Assembly: GCA_003818285.1 (NCBI GenBank)
Contig: RPRB01000003.1
Location: forward strand, 1 to 64,000
Direction of reading: 5' to 3'
Origin: Myxococcaceae bacterium
GTDB lineage: Bacteria > Myxococcota > Myxococcia > Myxococcales > Myxococcaceae
Length of the DNA: 64,000 nt
Made by a program: the position numbers and the translations under genes. This document shows, piece by piece, positions 27,008 to 35,744 of the stretch. How positions within the stretch are numbered: position 1 is the first letter of the stretch; each line of letters opens with the position of its first letter. Under the pieces are notes generated by a model, which was not told the DNA's origin, did not search any database, and saw nothing but the letters and a program-made list of their open reading frames with translations.

Positions 27008-27799
27008 TCAGGGCCCACCCAGCGCGTCCACCACCTGGGCCCAGACCTTCGACTTCGGGTCGATGACGTCGAAGTGGTCCGCATCCTCCGGCATCACCAG
27101 CCGGATGTCGTCCCCGGCCTTCCGGGCCCGCTCCGCGAAGCTCCGGTTCATCGCCAGGGGCACGATGTTGTCCTTCGTCCCGTGGATGACCACCATCGGC
27201 ACGCCGAGCGGCAGGCGATCGGCCGGAGATGCGTCGGCGTAGCGCGCCGGCTGCTGCCGCGCAGACCCGCCGAGGAGCTCGAGCGTGACGTGCCGGCTCA
27301 GCTCCAGCCGGTCCGCCTCCACGAGGTCCGACACCGGCGCGAGCCCCACGACTCTCCGCGGCCGCCACGAGGGACGCTTCAGCGCGCCGGGCGCGGACGA
27401 CCGCGTCACCCCCCACAGCGCCAGGTGCCCTCCCGCTGAATGCCCCATCCACGCCGAGCGGGCGAGGTCCAGACCGTGCTTCGTGGCGAGAGGGGGCAGG
27501 GCGTCCAGAGCCGCGGTCACGTCGGTCAGCGTCCCCGGCCACGCCCCACCCTCCTCGCGGATGCGCCGGTACTCGAGCGCCACCGTGGCCCAGCCGCGCC
27601 GCGCGAGGTCGGCGCAGAGATGGCCCACGTGCGCGGCGTCGTACGCCGCCCGCCAGAAGCCGCCGTGGATCATCACCAGGGTGCGCAGCCGCTCGCTCCC
27701 GGGCGGCCGGCGGATCCACACGTGCTGAGACGGCGCAGGTCCGTACGCCTCACGGGTTCCCGGAGGCGCCGGTGTCGTCAGGACCCAGTTCTCGGACAT
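27008..27799 (-). CDS. Alpha/beta hydrolase, candidate arylformamidase-like (HGGxW)
   Basis: VMIHGGFWRAAYD, nucleophile elbow GHSAGGHLALWG, VIHGTKDNIVPLAMNRSF, catalytic His region DADHFDVIDP. Confidence 0.85.
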   Translation of the reverse strand: MSENWVLTTPAPPGTREAYGPAPSQHVWIRRPPGSERLRTLVMIHGGFWRAAYDAAHVGHLCADLARRGWATVALEYRRIREEGGAWPGTLTDVTAALDALPPLATKHGLDLARSAWMGHSAGGHLALWGVTRSSAPGALKRPSWRPRRVVGLAPVSDLVEADRLELSRHVTLELLGGSARQQPARYADASPADRLPLGVPMVVIHGTKDNIVPLAMNRSFAERARKAGDDIRLVMPEDADHFDVIDPKSKVWAQVVDALGGP

Positions 27800-28180
27800 T
27801 CAGGTCAGGTCCTCGTGGAGGCAGAGGATGTTGCCCTCGGGGTCGCTGAACCAGGCCGCCTTCTCCGAGCCCAGCACGCAGACGTGATCGACCGTCTTCA
27901 GCCCCGGCAGGTCGTAGTCGTGGAATTTCACCCCGCGGGACTCGAGCTCGCGGATCGCCCGGGAGATGTCCCGCACCGCGAAGCTCACCGCGGTGTGATC
28001 CGCCTTCGTGGGCCCGCCGCGCTGGAAGAGGGCCAGCGCGCCGTTCCCCACCGGGTACTCGTACTTCCCGTCGGGCTTGGCCCGACCGCCGCGCAGCCCG
28101 AGCCTCTGCTCGTAGAACGTCCGGGCGCGGGCCAGGTCCAGCACCGGGAGAATCGTGGTCAGCGGAGCGTCGGCGAGCAT
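27800..28180 (-). CDS. VOC family protein
   Basis: MLADAPLTTILPVLDLARARTFYEQRLGLRGGRAKPDG...DPEGNILCLHEDLT. Confidence 0.85.
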   Translation of the reverse strand: MLADAPLTTILPVLDLARARTFYEQRLGLRGGRAKPDGKYEYPVGNGALALFQRGGPTKADHTAVSFAVRDISRAIRELESRGVKFHDYDLPGLKTVDHVCVLGSEKAAWFSDPEGNILCLHEDLT

Positions 28181-28254
28181 GGCACCCCTCCGTTCTCGGA
28201 GGGACACACTCGACGCCACCCGTCCCTGGGCGGTCAAGGCACAGTTCGGTCGGA

Positions 28255-29274
28255 TCAGCCCGGCCGGCGCCCCTGCGCGTCCGGCCGCGCCCCCACCGTT
28301 CCCGACGCGTAGCGCGCACCCGACACCGCGCCCCTGGGGAAGACCGCCTCGATGCCAGCCAGGTCCTCGCGTGTCAGCCGGACCTCGAGCGCACCGAGGT
28401 TCTCCTCGAGGTACTTCCGCCGCTTGGTGCCGGGAATGGGCACCACGTCGTCACCCTGGCCCATCACCCACGCGAGCGCGAGCTGCCCCGGCGTGCAGCC
28501 CTTCTGCCGGGCCAGCGCGCCCACCCTCTCCACCAGCGCCAGGTTCCTCTGGAAGTTCTCTCCCTGGAAGCGCGGGTTGTTCCGGCGGAAGTCGTCCTCG
28601 GCGAAGTCGGCCGGGGTGCGGATCTGCCCGGTGAGGAAGCCCCGCCCCAGCGGGCTGTAGGGCACCAGGGTGATGTCCAGCTCGCGGCAGGCCTGGAGCG
28701 GCCCGTCCTCCGGGTCGCGGGTCCACAGCGAGAACTCGCTCTGCAGCGCCGCGATGGGGTGCACCTTCGCCGCGCGCCGGATGTGCTCCGCCGTGGCCTC
28801 GGACAGCCCCAGCGCCCGGACCTTCCCCTCCTTCACCAGCTGCGCCATCGCCCCCACCGTCTCCTCGACGGGCGTCGCCGGGTCCACCCGGTGCAGGTAG
28901 TAGAGGTCGATGACCTCGACGCCGAGCCGCCGGAGGGAGGCCTCACAGGCCTTGCGCACGTACTCGGGCTTGCCGTTCAGCGTGCGGCGAGTGGCGTCAT
29001 TCGGGGCCGCCGGGTCCCGGGCGAAACCGAACTTGGTGGCGAGGACGATCTCCCTCCGCCGACGCCGAAGGATGTCCGCCAGCAGCTCCTCGTTCTTGCC
29101 CGCGCCGTAGAAGTCGGCGGTGTCGAGGAAGCTGATTCCCCGGTCCACCGCCATCTCCAGCGTGGCGCGTGACTCGGCCTCGTCGGCCGGACCGTAGAAC
29201 TCGGACATCCCCATGCAGCCGAGGCCCATGCGGGAGACCTTCACCCCCGACTTTCCGAGCGGTCGCTGTTCCAT
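28255..29274 (-). CDS. Aldo/keto reductase
   Basis: [83 protein letters not shown]. Confidence 0.93.
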   Translation of the reverse strand: MEQRPLGKSGVKVSRMGLGCMGMSEFYGPADEAESRATLEMAVDRGISFLDTADFYGAGKNEELLADILRRRRREIVLATKFGFARDPAAPNDATRRTLNGKPEYVRKACEASLRRLGVEVIDLYYLHRVDPATPVEETVGAMAQLVKEGKVRALGLSEATAEHIRRAAKVHPIAALQSEFSLWTRDPEDGPLQACRELDITLVPYSPLGRGFLTGQIRTPADFAEDDFRRNNPRFQGENFQRNLALVERVGALARQKGCTPGQLALAWVMGQGDDVVPIPGTKRRKYLEENLGALEVRLTREDLAGIEAVFPRGAVSGARYASGTVGARPDAQGRRPG

Positions 29275-29321
29275 GAGTGGCCACAATGTCGTCCGGGGGT
29301 CCGGCATGCATCGAAAACGGC

Positions 29322-29359
29322 GCGACCGGCCGCCCGAGATCTCCAGGGCGGCCGGTCGC
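29322..29359. other. Perfect 14-bp-arm inverted repeat in the 5' region of the aldo/keto reductase gene
   Basis: gcgaccggccgccc (29322-29335) / gggcggccggtcgc (29346-29359), 10-nt loop gagatctcca. Confidence 0.75.
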
Positions 29360-29527
29360 CCCCCGGGCACTGCGCAGAGTCGCGGGGCTGCGCGTGCCCT
29401 CCGGGAGAGCCCACCGATTGGAGCCGGTGACATCCCGGGCCACCCAATCAGACGACGGTCGCCCGGTGGACACCACACCGCGACCGAGGGGGTGGTCACG
29501 CGGGACGGCCCGTCGCCTCGCCCGGCG

Positions 29528-30052
29528 GTGACCCACGTGGCCCAGCGCTCATTGCCGAACGCCCGGCGCGACACCCCCAGCCCCGGCTGGGAGAGCGGGG
29601 TCTGGGTCCGCATCCAGCGCCGGCGCCGGTACCGCCGCCTGGCCGTCCTGGTCATCGCGGTGGCCGCGACGGGCGCAGGCGTCCTCGCGGCACGGCGTGG
29701 GGCGCGGGACGTGTCTCCGCCGGTCCGCCTCCACGTGGTGCTGGAGGGCCCAGGCCGGCCGGACGGGAGCGCGCCCCCGGACGCGCGCTGGCGCCTGACC
29801 TACGAGGGCGCGGAGCTCCGGGTGTACCGGAACGCGCTCCGGGTGGTGCTCGGCTGTCCAGGCCATCCGGCGTGCACCACGGCCGCGAGCGGTGGCTCGG
29901 TCACGCTGGCTCCGGACGGACCGGGCGAGTACCGCGCGCTCGTCTTCTCTCACCCCCAGGGCGGCGGGGGGCGAACGCTGCAGGAGGACCTCCTGACCGC
30001 GCGTGCTCGCGGCGACCTAGTCGAGCTCTCCCGGTCCCTGGTCGTCTACTGA
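29528..30052 (+). CDS. Hypothetical single-pass membrane protein
   Basis: GTG start, [33 protein letters not shown] anchor, then soluble domain; start uncertain. Confidence 0.45.
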   Translation: MTHVAQRSLPNARRDTPSPGWESGVWVRIQRRRRYRRLAVLVIAVAATGAGVLAARRGARDVSPPVRLHVVLEGPGRPDGSAPPDARWRLTYEGAELRVYRNALRVVLGCPGHPACTTAASGGSVTLAPDGPGEYRALVFSHPQGGGGRTLQEDLLTARARGDLVELSRSLVVY

Positions 30053-30180
30053 CCCCGGTAACGGCCGACCCGGTCGGCGGTCTGCCTCTCCAGCGTCGAA
30101 GATGCGCGGACCGTCGGTCATGGCGCCCGGAGGGTCCATTGGCGCCGCCGCCGTTCCTGGCTTATGCCTGACGTGTCCCC

Positions 30181-31230
30181 GTGACCGTTGCCGACCCAAC
30201 ATCCTCGAAGGACTCCCTCCGTGACGCGCTCGGCCGTCCCCTGAGGAGCCTCCGGCTCAGCGTCACCGACCGGTGCAACCTGCGGTGCAGCTACTGCATG
30301 CCGGAGCCGGACTACGTCTGGCTTCCGAAGAAGGAGCTCCTCACCTTCGAGGAGCTGGACCGCATCACCGGCATCTTCTGTACCCTGGGCGTGGACAAGG
30401 TCCGGTTGACCGGCGGGGAGCCGCTGCTGCGCTCGGAGATCACCACCCTGGTCCGGGAACTCGCCCGGCGCCCCGCGGTGCGCGACCTGGCGATGACCAC
30501 CAACGGCGTGCTCCTCGCCGAGCGCGCGCGCGCGCTCCGGGAGGCCGGCCTCCGGAGGCTCACCGTCAGTCTCGACACCCTGCGCCCCGAGCGGTTCCTC
30601 GCGCTCACCCGGGCCGACCACCACGCCCGGGTCCTGGCCGGCATCGAGGCCGGGCGCGCCGAGGGCTTCCCCCTCAAGCTCGACACGGTGGTGGTGCGAG
30701 GGACCAACGAGGACGAGATGCTGGATCTCCTCGCCTTCGCCCGCGAGATCGGCGCGGAGATCCGGTTCATCGAGTACATGGACGTGGGCGGCGCCACCCG
30801 CTGGACCCGCGAGCAGGTGGTGTCCCGCGCCGAGATGCTCCAGGCGATCTCCGCCACCCACGGCGCCGTCGAGCCGGTGGGGGCCCAGGGGTCCGACCCG
30901 GCGGAGCGCTTCCGGCTCCCGGACGGGACCACCTTCGGCATCATCGCCTCCACCACGACGCCCTTCTGCCGCGCCTGCGACCGGAGCCGGCTCACCGCCG
31001 ACGGGACCTGGTACACCTGCCTCTACGCTCGCTCGGGGGCGAACCTCCGTGCCGCGCTCCGCAGCGGGGCGAGCGATGCGGAGATCGCCTCGCTCCTCCG
31101 GGTCGGCTGGCGCGCGCGCACCGACCGCGGAGCCGAGCAGCGGCTGCAGCTCGAGCAGCGCGGGGCGCTCGCCGGCCGTCCCGAGCTCCGGCAGGACCCG
31201 CGGCTCGAGATGCACACCCGCGGGGGGTAG
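30181..31230 (+). CDS. moaA: GTP 3',8-cyclase (molybdenum cofactor biosynthesis)
   Basis: LRLSVTDRCNLRCSYCMPE radical SAM motif, VRLTGGEPLLR, C-terminal FCRACDRSRLTADG and terminal Gly-Gly. Confidence 0.95.
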   Translation: MTVADPTSSKDSLRDALGRPLRSLRLSVTDRCNLRCSYCMPEPDYVWLPKKELLTFEELDRITGIFCTLGVDKVRLTGGEPLLRSEITTLVRELARRPAVRDLAMTTNGVLLAERARALREAGLRRLTVSLDTLRPERFLALTRADHHARVLAGIEAGRAEGFPLKLDTVVVRGTNEDEMLDLLAFAREIGAEIRFIEYMDVGGATRWTREQVVSRAEMLQAISATHGAVEPVGAQGSDPAERFRLPDGTTFGIIASTTTPFCRACDRSRLTADGTWYTCLYARSGANLRAALRSGASDAEIASLLRVGWRARTDRGAEQRLQLEQRGALAGRPELRQDPRLEMHTRGG

Positions 31231-31236
31231 GCGCCC

Positions 31237-32463
31237 GTGCGTGCTCCCTCGTCCACGGCCGAGGACCCCGATTCGGCGCTCGCGCTGCTCCTCTCCGCTG
31301 CGCGTGGAGCCCAGGCCTGCGGCTACGGAGCCGAGGACACCGAGCGCCTGGTCTGGGAGCTCGCCGCCCAGCTCGGGATGGCGGACGCCCAGGTCTCGAG
31401 CCTGCCCACCCAGCTGCAGCTCGCCATCGGCATCCCCGGACAGCAGCGGGTGGTGCTGCTCCGGACCGAGCCGCGGCCGGTCCACCTCGACCGCATCGTC
31501 CGCCTCGACGCGGTGGCGCGAGAGGTCAAGGCCGGGCGGATCGGCCCTCGGGAGGCCAGCGTTCGCATCGACGCCATCGCCCGCTCCCCGCCCCCGTACT
31601 CCGCGCCGGTGGTGCTCTTCGCCTACTGCCTGGCCGCGGCCGGGGCGGTCCTCCTCTTCGGCGAGGACCTGCCCGAGGCGGTCACCGCGGCCGTCGCGGG
31701 AATGGCCGTTGGAGCCATCGCGCTGGTCCGCACCCGCCTGCGTGAGCTCGACCTCGCCGCCGAGCTGGTCTCGGCACTGCTCGCGGGCTTCATCAGCCAG
31801 GCGGTGTCGGCGCGGATCTGGCCGCTCGACCCCCGGGTCGCCACCCTCGGAGCGGTGGTGATCCTCCTCCCGGGCTTCACGCTCACCCAGGGGGTCCGCG
31901 AGCTGCAGACCCGCAACCTCCTCTCCGGCCTCGCCGGGCTGGGCGCTGCCTCGGTGACCTTCCTCGCCCTGGTCATCGGCGCCGTGCTGGGTGGGGCCCT
32001 CGGCGCGCGAGCCTTCGGCCCGGCCCGTGTTCCCACGGTGGACCTCCCCCCCTGGACGTTTCTCGTCGGCGCCGCGGCGATGGGGCTCGCGGCGGTGGTG
32101 GTGCAGCGTGCGCCTCGCCAGGAGGCCCCGACCGTGGTCGCCTCGGCGCTCCTCGCCGCCGCGGTCAGCAAGGCGGTCTCGCGGAGCGTGGGCCCGGCGC
32201 TCGGCGCGTTCGTGGGCGCGGTCGCGATCGGGCTCGTCGCGCATCTGAACGCCCGGCTCAGGGCCCGACCGGTGTGGCTGGTCACCGTCCCCGGCGTCCT
32301 GGTGCTCGTCCCGGGGAGCATTGGCTACCGGAGCCTCCTCGACCTCGTGGACCGCGACGTCGCCACCAGCATCGAGACCGGCTTCCAGATGATCCTCACC
32401 GCCGCGGGCATCGTCTTCGGCCTGCTCCTGGCGGACGGGCTCGGCGCGCGCTCGCGAAGATAG
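31237..32463 (+). CDS. Threonine/serine exporter (ThrE) family protein
   Basis: LLSAARGAQACGYGAEDTERLVWELAAQLGM...; about 10 TM segments; LVPGSIGYRSLLDLVDRDVATSIETGFQMILTAAGIVFGLLLADGL. Confidence 0.85.
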   Translation: MRAPSSTAEDPDSALALLLSAARGAQACGYGAEDTERLVWELAAQLGMADAQVSSLPTQLQLAIGIPGQQRVVLLRTEPRPVHLDRIVRLDAVAREVKAGRIGPREASVRIDAIARSPPPYSAPVVLFAYCLAAAGAVLLFGEDLPEAVTAAVAGMAVGAIALVRTRLRELDLAAELVSALLAGFISQAVSARIWPLDPRVATLGAVVILLPGFTLTQGVRELQTRNLLSGLAGLGAASVTFLALVIGAVLGGALGARAFGPARVPTVDLPPWTFLVGAAAMGLAAVVVQRAPRQEAPTVVASALLAAAVSKAVSRSVGPALGAFVGAVAIGLVAHLNARLRARPVWLVTVPGVLVLVPGSIGYRSLLDLVDRDVATSIETGFQMILTAAGIVFGLLLADGLGARSRR

Positions 32464-32479
32464 GAGCGCCGGAGGGCGT

Positions 32480-33397
32480 TCAGCCGCCGTTCCGGGACGG
32501 GGCACGGCCGAACAGCTCGGTGCGCGCCGTCTCGGTGATCGCCACCACCGCCGGGTGCTTGAGCTTTCGCTCCACGGTGAGCGCCCAGTAGCGCTCGCGC
32601 ACTCCGTCCAGCGTTCCCACCCGGTCGACCCCGAACGCCGCCCGGACTTCCGACTCGACCGCCTCGGGGGCGGGAAAGGCACCGACTCCCGCCTCGCCGA
32701 AGGACTCCATCAGCGCGCTGTCCTGGAATTCACCCACCACCCGAGGGCGGATGCCGCGGCTCTCGAACCAGTGGGCGAGCGAGCGCTGCAGCACCGCGCC
32801 GTCGGCGGCGGTCAGGAGCGGGGCGCCCTCCATCGACCTGGGGAACCCCGGGGCGAGCTTCCGGGCCAGGGCGGGACGGGCGAACAGCCCCACCCCGCAT
32901 TCTCCGAGCAGGTGGCTGTAGGCCCGGACCGGCGAGGGAGCCGGCGTGTCGGAGAGGACCAGGTCGAGACTGTGCGCGGCCAGCTCGGCCACGAGCCGCT
33001 CGGGGCGTGCCTCGAGGACCACCAGCTGGACCGGCGCGGTCGCCTCCAGGGCCGGGACGAGGAGCCGGTGCGCCACCCGCTTCTCCACCGAGTCCGAGAC
33101 CCCCACCACCAGCCGGCGCGGGCGGGCGACGGGACGGCCTTTGAGGGTGTCCTGGAGCTCCTGGCCGAGGCTGAAGATCTCCTCCGCGTAGCGGAAGACC
33201 ACCTGGCCCACGTCGGTCAGCACCAGGGAGCGGCCCTGGCGCTCGAACAGCTTTTCCCCGAAGGCGTTCTCCAGGGCCTTGATCTGCCCGCTGACCGTGG
33301 GCTGGGCCAGCCGGAGCACCTTGCTCGCCTTGGAGACCCCGCCCTCGCGGGCCACGGTCCAGAAGTAGAAGAGATGGTGGTAGTTGAGCCAGTCCAT
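32480..33397 (-). CDS. LysR-type regulator, NhaR-like
   Basis: MDWLNYHHLFYFWTVAREGGVSKASKVLRLAQPTVSGQIKALENAFGEKLFERQGRSLVLTDVGQVVFRYAEEIFSLGQEL. Confidence 0.92.
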   Translation of the reverse strand: MDWLNYHHLFYFWTVAREGGVSKASKVLRLAQPTVSGQIKALENAFGEKLFERQGRSLVLTDVGQVVFRYAEEIFSLGQELQDTLKGRPVARPRRLVVGVSDSVEKRVAHRLLVPALEATAPVQLVVLEARPERLVAELAAHSLDLVLSDTPAPSPVRAYSHLLGECGVGLFARPALARKLAPGFPRSMEGAPLLTAADGAVLQRSLAHWFESRGIRPRVVGEFQDSALMESFGEAGVGAFPAPEAVESEVRAAFGVDRVGTLDGVRERYWALTVERKLKHPAVVAITETARTELFGRAPSRNGG

Positions 33398-33504
33398 CGC
33401 CGCTCCACTCCCATCGGGAAGAAGAATGGATTGCTGCGAGTTTATCGATTTGCCGATGTGTCCTCCCCGTCTTAACGGAAAGGGACACGGAGGTCACTCT
33501 TTCG

Positions 33505-34389
33505 ATGAACCAGCTCAAGACCGTTTTGCTCCTGGGCATCCTGTCGGCGATCCTGGTGGGCGTCGGCGGAGCGCTCGGGTCCAATGCGCTCGGCATCAGC
33601 ATCGTTCTCGCGGTGGTGATGAACCTCGGCGCCTACTTCTTCAGCGACCGGATCGTCCTGGCCATGCACCGGGCCCAGGAGATCTCCCCGGCCGAGTCCC
33701 CCGAGCTCCACCGGATGGTGGAAGAGCTCGCCGCGCGCGCCGGGATTCCCAAGCCGCGCGTGTACCTCATCCCCGAGGCACAGCCGAACGCCTTCGCCAC
33801 CGGCCGGAACCCCGAGCACGCCGTGGTCGCGGTCACCTCGGGCATTCTCCAGGTGCTGGACCGCCGCGAGCTCCGCGGGGTGCTGGCCCACGAGCTCGCC
33901 CACGTGAAGAACCGCGACATCCTGGTCTCCAGCATCGCCGCCACCGTGGCCGCGGCCATCACCTACGTGGCGCACGCGGTGGGCTTCTTCGGGATGGCCG
34001 GCTCGGACGAGGACGGTCCCTCGCCCGCGCAGTCGCTGCTGCTGGCCATCGTGGCCCCCATCGCGGCCACGCTGATCCAGCTGGGCATCTCCCGCTCGCG
34101 CGAGTACGGCGCCGATGCGACCGGCGCGGAGATCTCCGGCGATCCCGAGGCCCTCGCCCGGGCGCTGGAGAAGCTGGAGCAGGCGGCGCACGCCATCCCG
34201 GCCCGGATGCAGCCGGCCACCGCCAGCCTGTTCATCGTCAACCCCTTCTCGGCGACCGAGGGCGTCCTCAAACTGTTCTCGACCCACCCCTCGATGCGGG
34301 AGCGCATCCGGCGCCTCCGCGCGATGCAGGTCTCGTCCGGCGGGTGGCCGGTGGGAGCCCGTGACGCGACCTTCGACGCGCGCTGGTGA
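33505..34389 (+). CDS. htpX: Zinc metalloprotease HtpX
   Basis: MNQLKTVLLLGILSAILVGVGGALG; HELAHVKNRDILVSSIAATVAAAITY; EYGADATGAEISGDPEALARALEKL. Confidence 0.95.
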   Translation: MNQLKTVLLLGILSAILVGVGGALGSNALGISIVLAVVMNLGAYFFSDRIVLAMHRAQEISPAESPELHRMVEELAARAGIPKPRVYLIPEAQPNAFATGRNPEHAVVAVTSGILQVLDRRELRGVLAHELAHVKNRDILVSSIAATVAAAITYVAHAVGFFGMAGSDEDGPSPAQSLLLAIVAPIAATLIQLGISRSREYGADATGAEISGDPEALARALEKLEQAAHAIPARMQPATASLFIVNPFSATEGVLKLFSTHPSMRERIRRLRAMQVSSGGWPVGARDATFDARW

Positions 34390-34687
34390 CGAACGACGCC
34401 CGGGGCTGCGGCGCCTGGCCAACCTCGTGGGCGGCTGGGCGCTGGTGGTGGTCGGGATCATCCTGATCCCCCTGCCGGGCCCCGGGTGGCTGGTGGTGGG
34501 GTTCGGGCTGGTCGTGCTCAGCCGGGAGGTCCGCTGGGCGCGAGGAGCCCTGGTGCGCCTGGAGCGGTTCATGCGCCGCCACGGGATGCGGACCTCGCTC
34601 CGGCGACTCATCGCCCGGAGGCAACGCGAGCGGGCCCGCCGTGCGCCCATGCATCACCCATCGGTTCAACCGATGGATCCACACTGA
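34361..34687 (+). CDS. PGPGW-motif transmembrane protein
   Basis: LANLVGGWALVVVGIILIPLPGPGWLVVGFGLVVLSREVRWARGAL; start (GTG, overlapping htpX) uncertain. Confidence 0.65.
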   Translation: MTRPSTRAGDERRPGLRRLANLVGGWALVVVGIILIPLPGPGWLVVGFGLVVLSREVRWARGALVRLERFMRRHGMRTSLRRLIARRQRERARRAPMHHPSVQPMDPH

Positions 34688-34784
34688 AATATCTGGTTGT
34701 CCGAAGGCTTCCTCCGGCGCACATCCAGTGGGCTCGGCGGCCCGGAGCACCTCGGTTCCAGGGCGCCCGGCAGGAGCCTGTCCG

Positions 34785-35744
34785 ATGCTGTCCGTTGCCA
34801 CGCTGGGAAGCTGGCCCCTGTGGGTGGGCTTCCTCGCCTTCGTCGCCGTGATGCTCGCCCTCGACCTGGGGGTGTTTCACCGCAGGGCGCACGCCATCTC
34901 CCTGCGCGAGGCGGCGGTCTGGAGCGCGGTGTGGATCGGGCTGGCCGCGGTCTTCGCCTTCGGCGTCTTCCACCTCTTCGGACCCCAGCGGGGCCTCGAG
35001 TTCACCACCGGGTACCTGATCGAGAAGGCGCTGAGCGTCGACAACATCTTCGTGATGGTCGTGCTCTTCGGCGCCTTCGGGGTCCCGGCGCACCAGCAGC
35101 ACCGGGTGCTGTTCTGGGGAATCCTCGGCGCGCTGGTGATGCGGGCGATCTTCATCCTCGCCGGCACCGCCCTCATCGCCCGCTTCCACTGGACCATCTA
35201 TCTCTTCGGCGTGTTCCTCGTGTTCACCGGGGTGAGGATGCTCCTCTCCCGCGGAGAGCACGGGCACCCGGAGAACAACGTGATGGTGCGCCTGGCCCGG
35301 CGGGTCCTGCCGGTCGCCCCCGGTCAGGACACGGACCACTTCCTCGCCCGGGTGGACGGAAGGTGGATGGTGACCACGCTGTTCCTGGCTCTGGTGGCGG
35401 TGGAATTCACCGATCTCATCTTCGCGGTGGATTCCATTCCCGCGGTTCTTGCCGTGAGCCAGGACCCGTTCATCGTCTTCACCTCGAACATCTTCGCCAT
35501 CCTGGGGCTCCGCTCCCTGTACTTCGTCCTGGCTGGCGTGGTTCACAAGTTCCGTTATTTGAAGCTGGGACTGGCCCTTGTGCTGGTCTTCGTCGGGGTG
35601 AAGATGGCCATCGTGGACATCTTCAAGATCCCGGTGGGCGTGTCGCTGGCGGTGGTCGGCTTGCTGATCACCGGCTCCATCCTCTCGTCGCTGGTCGCGG
35701 ACGGAAGGCGGCGGATGCTCGAGGAAAGGACGGCGACGTCGTGA
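34785..35744 (+). CDS. TerC/Alx family membrane protein
   Basis: LWVGFLAFVAVMLALDLGVFHRRAHAISLREAAVWSAVWIGLA...EKALSVDNIFVMVVLFGAFGVPAHQQHRVLFWGILGALVMRAIFI...EFTDLIFAVDSIPAVLAVSQDPFIVFTSNIFAILGLRSLYF. Confidence 0.95.
   Translation: MLSVATLGSWPLWVGFLAFVAVMLALDLGVFHRRAHAISLREAAVWSAVWIGLAAVFAFGVFHLFGPQRGLEFTTGYLIEKALSVDNIFVMVVLFGAFGVPAHQQHRVLFWGILGALVMRAIFILAGTALIARFHWTIYLFGVFLVFTGVRMLLSRGEHGHPENNVMVRLARRVLPVAPGQDTDHFLARVDGRWMVTTLFLALVAVEFTDLIFAVDSIPAVLAVSQDPFIVFTSNIFAILGLRSLYFVLAGVVHKFRYLKLGLALVLVFVGVKMAIVDIFKIPVGVSLAVVGLLITGSILSSLVADGRRRMLEERTATS

Noticed and set aside
30053-30180. Moco riboswitch upstream of moaA
   Set aside because: Some G/C-rich hairpins exist, but I cannot match the consensus by eye; an Infernal search would be needed.
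30118-32682. 854-aa minus-strand ORF
   Set aside because: Antisense shadow of moaA and thrE-like genes; no recognisable domain.
34688-34784. yybP-ykoY (Mn) riboswitch upstream of terC
   Set aside because: Considered because TerC genes often carry it, but I could not find the conserved core in this 97-nt gap.
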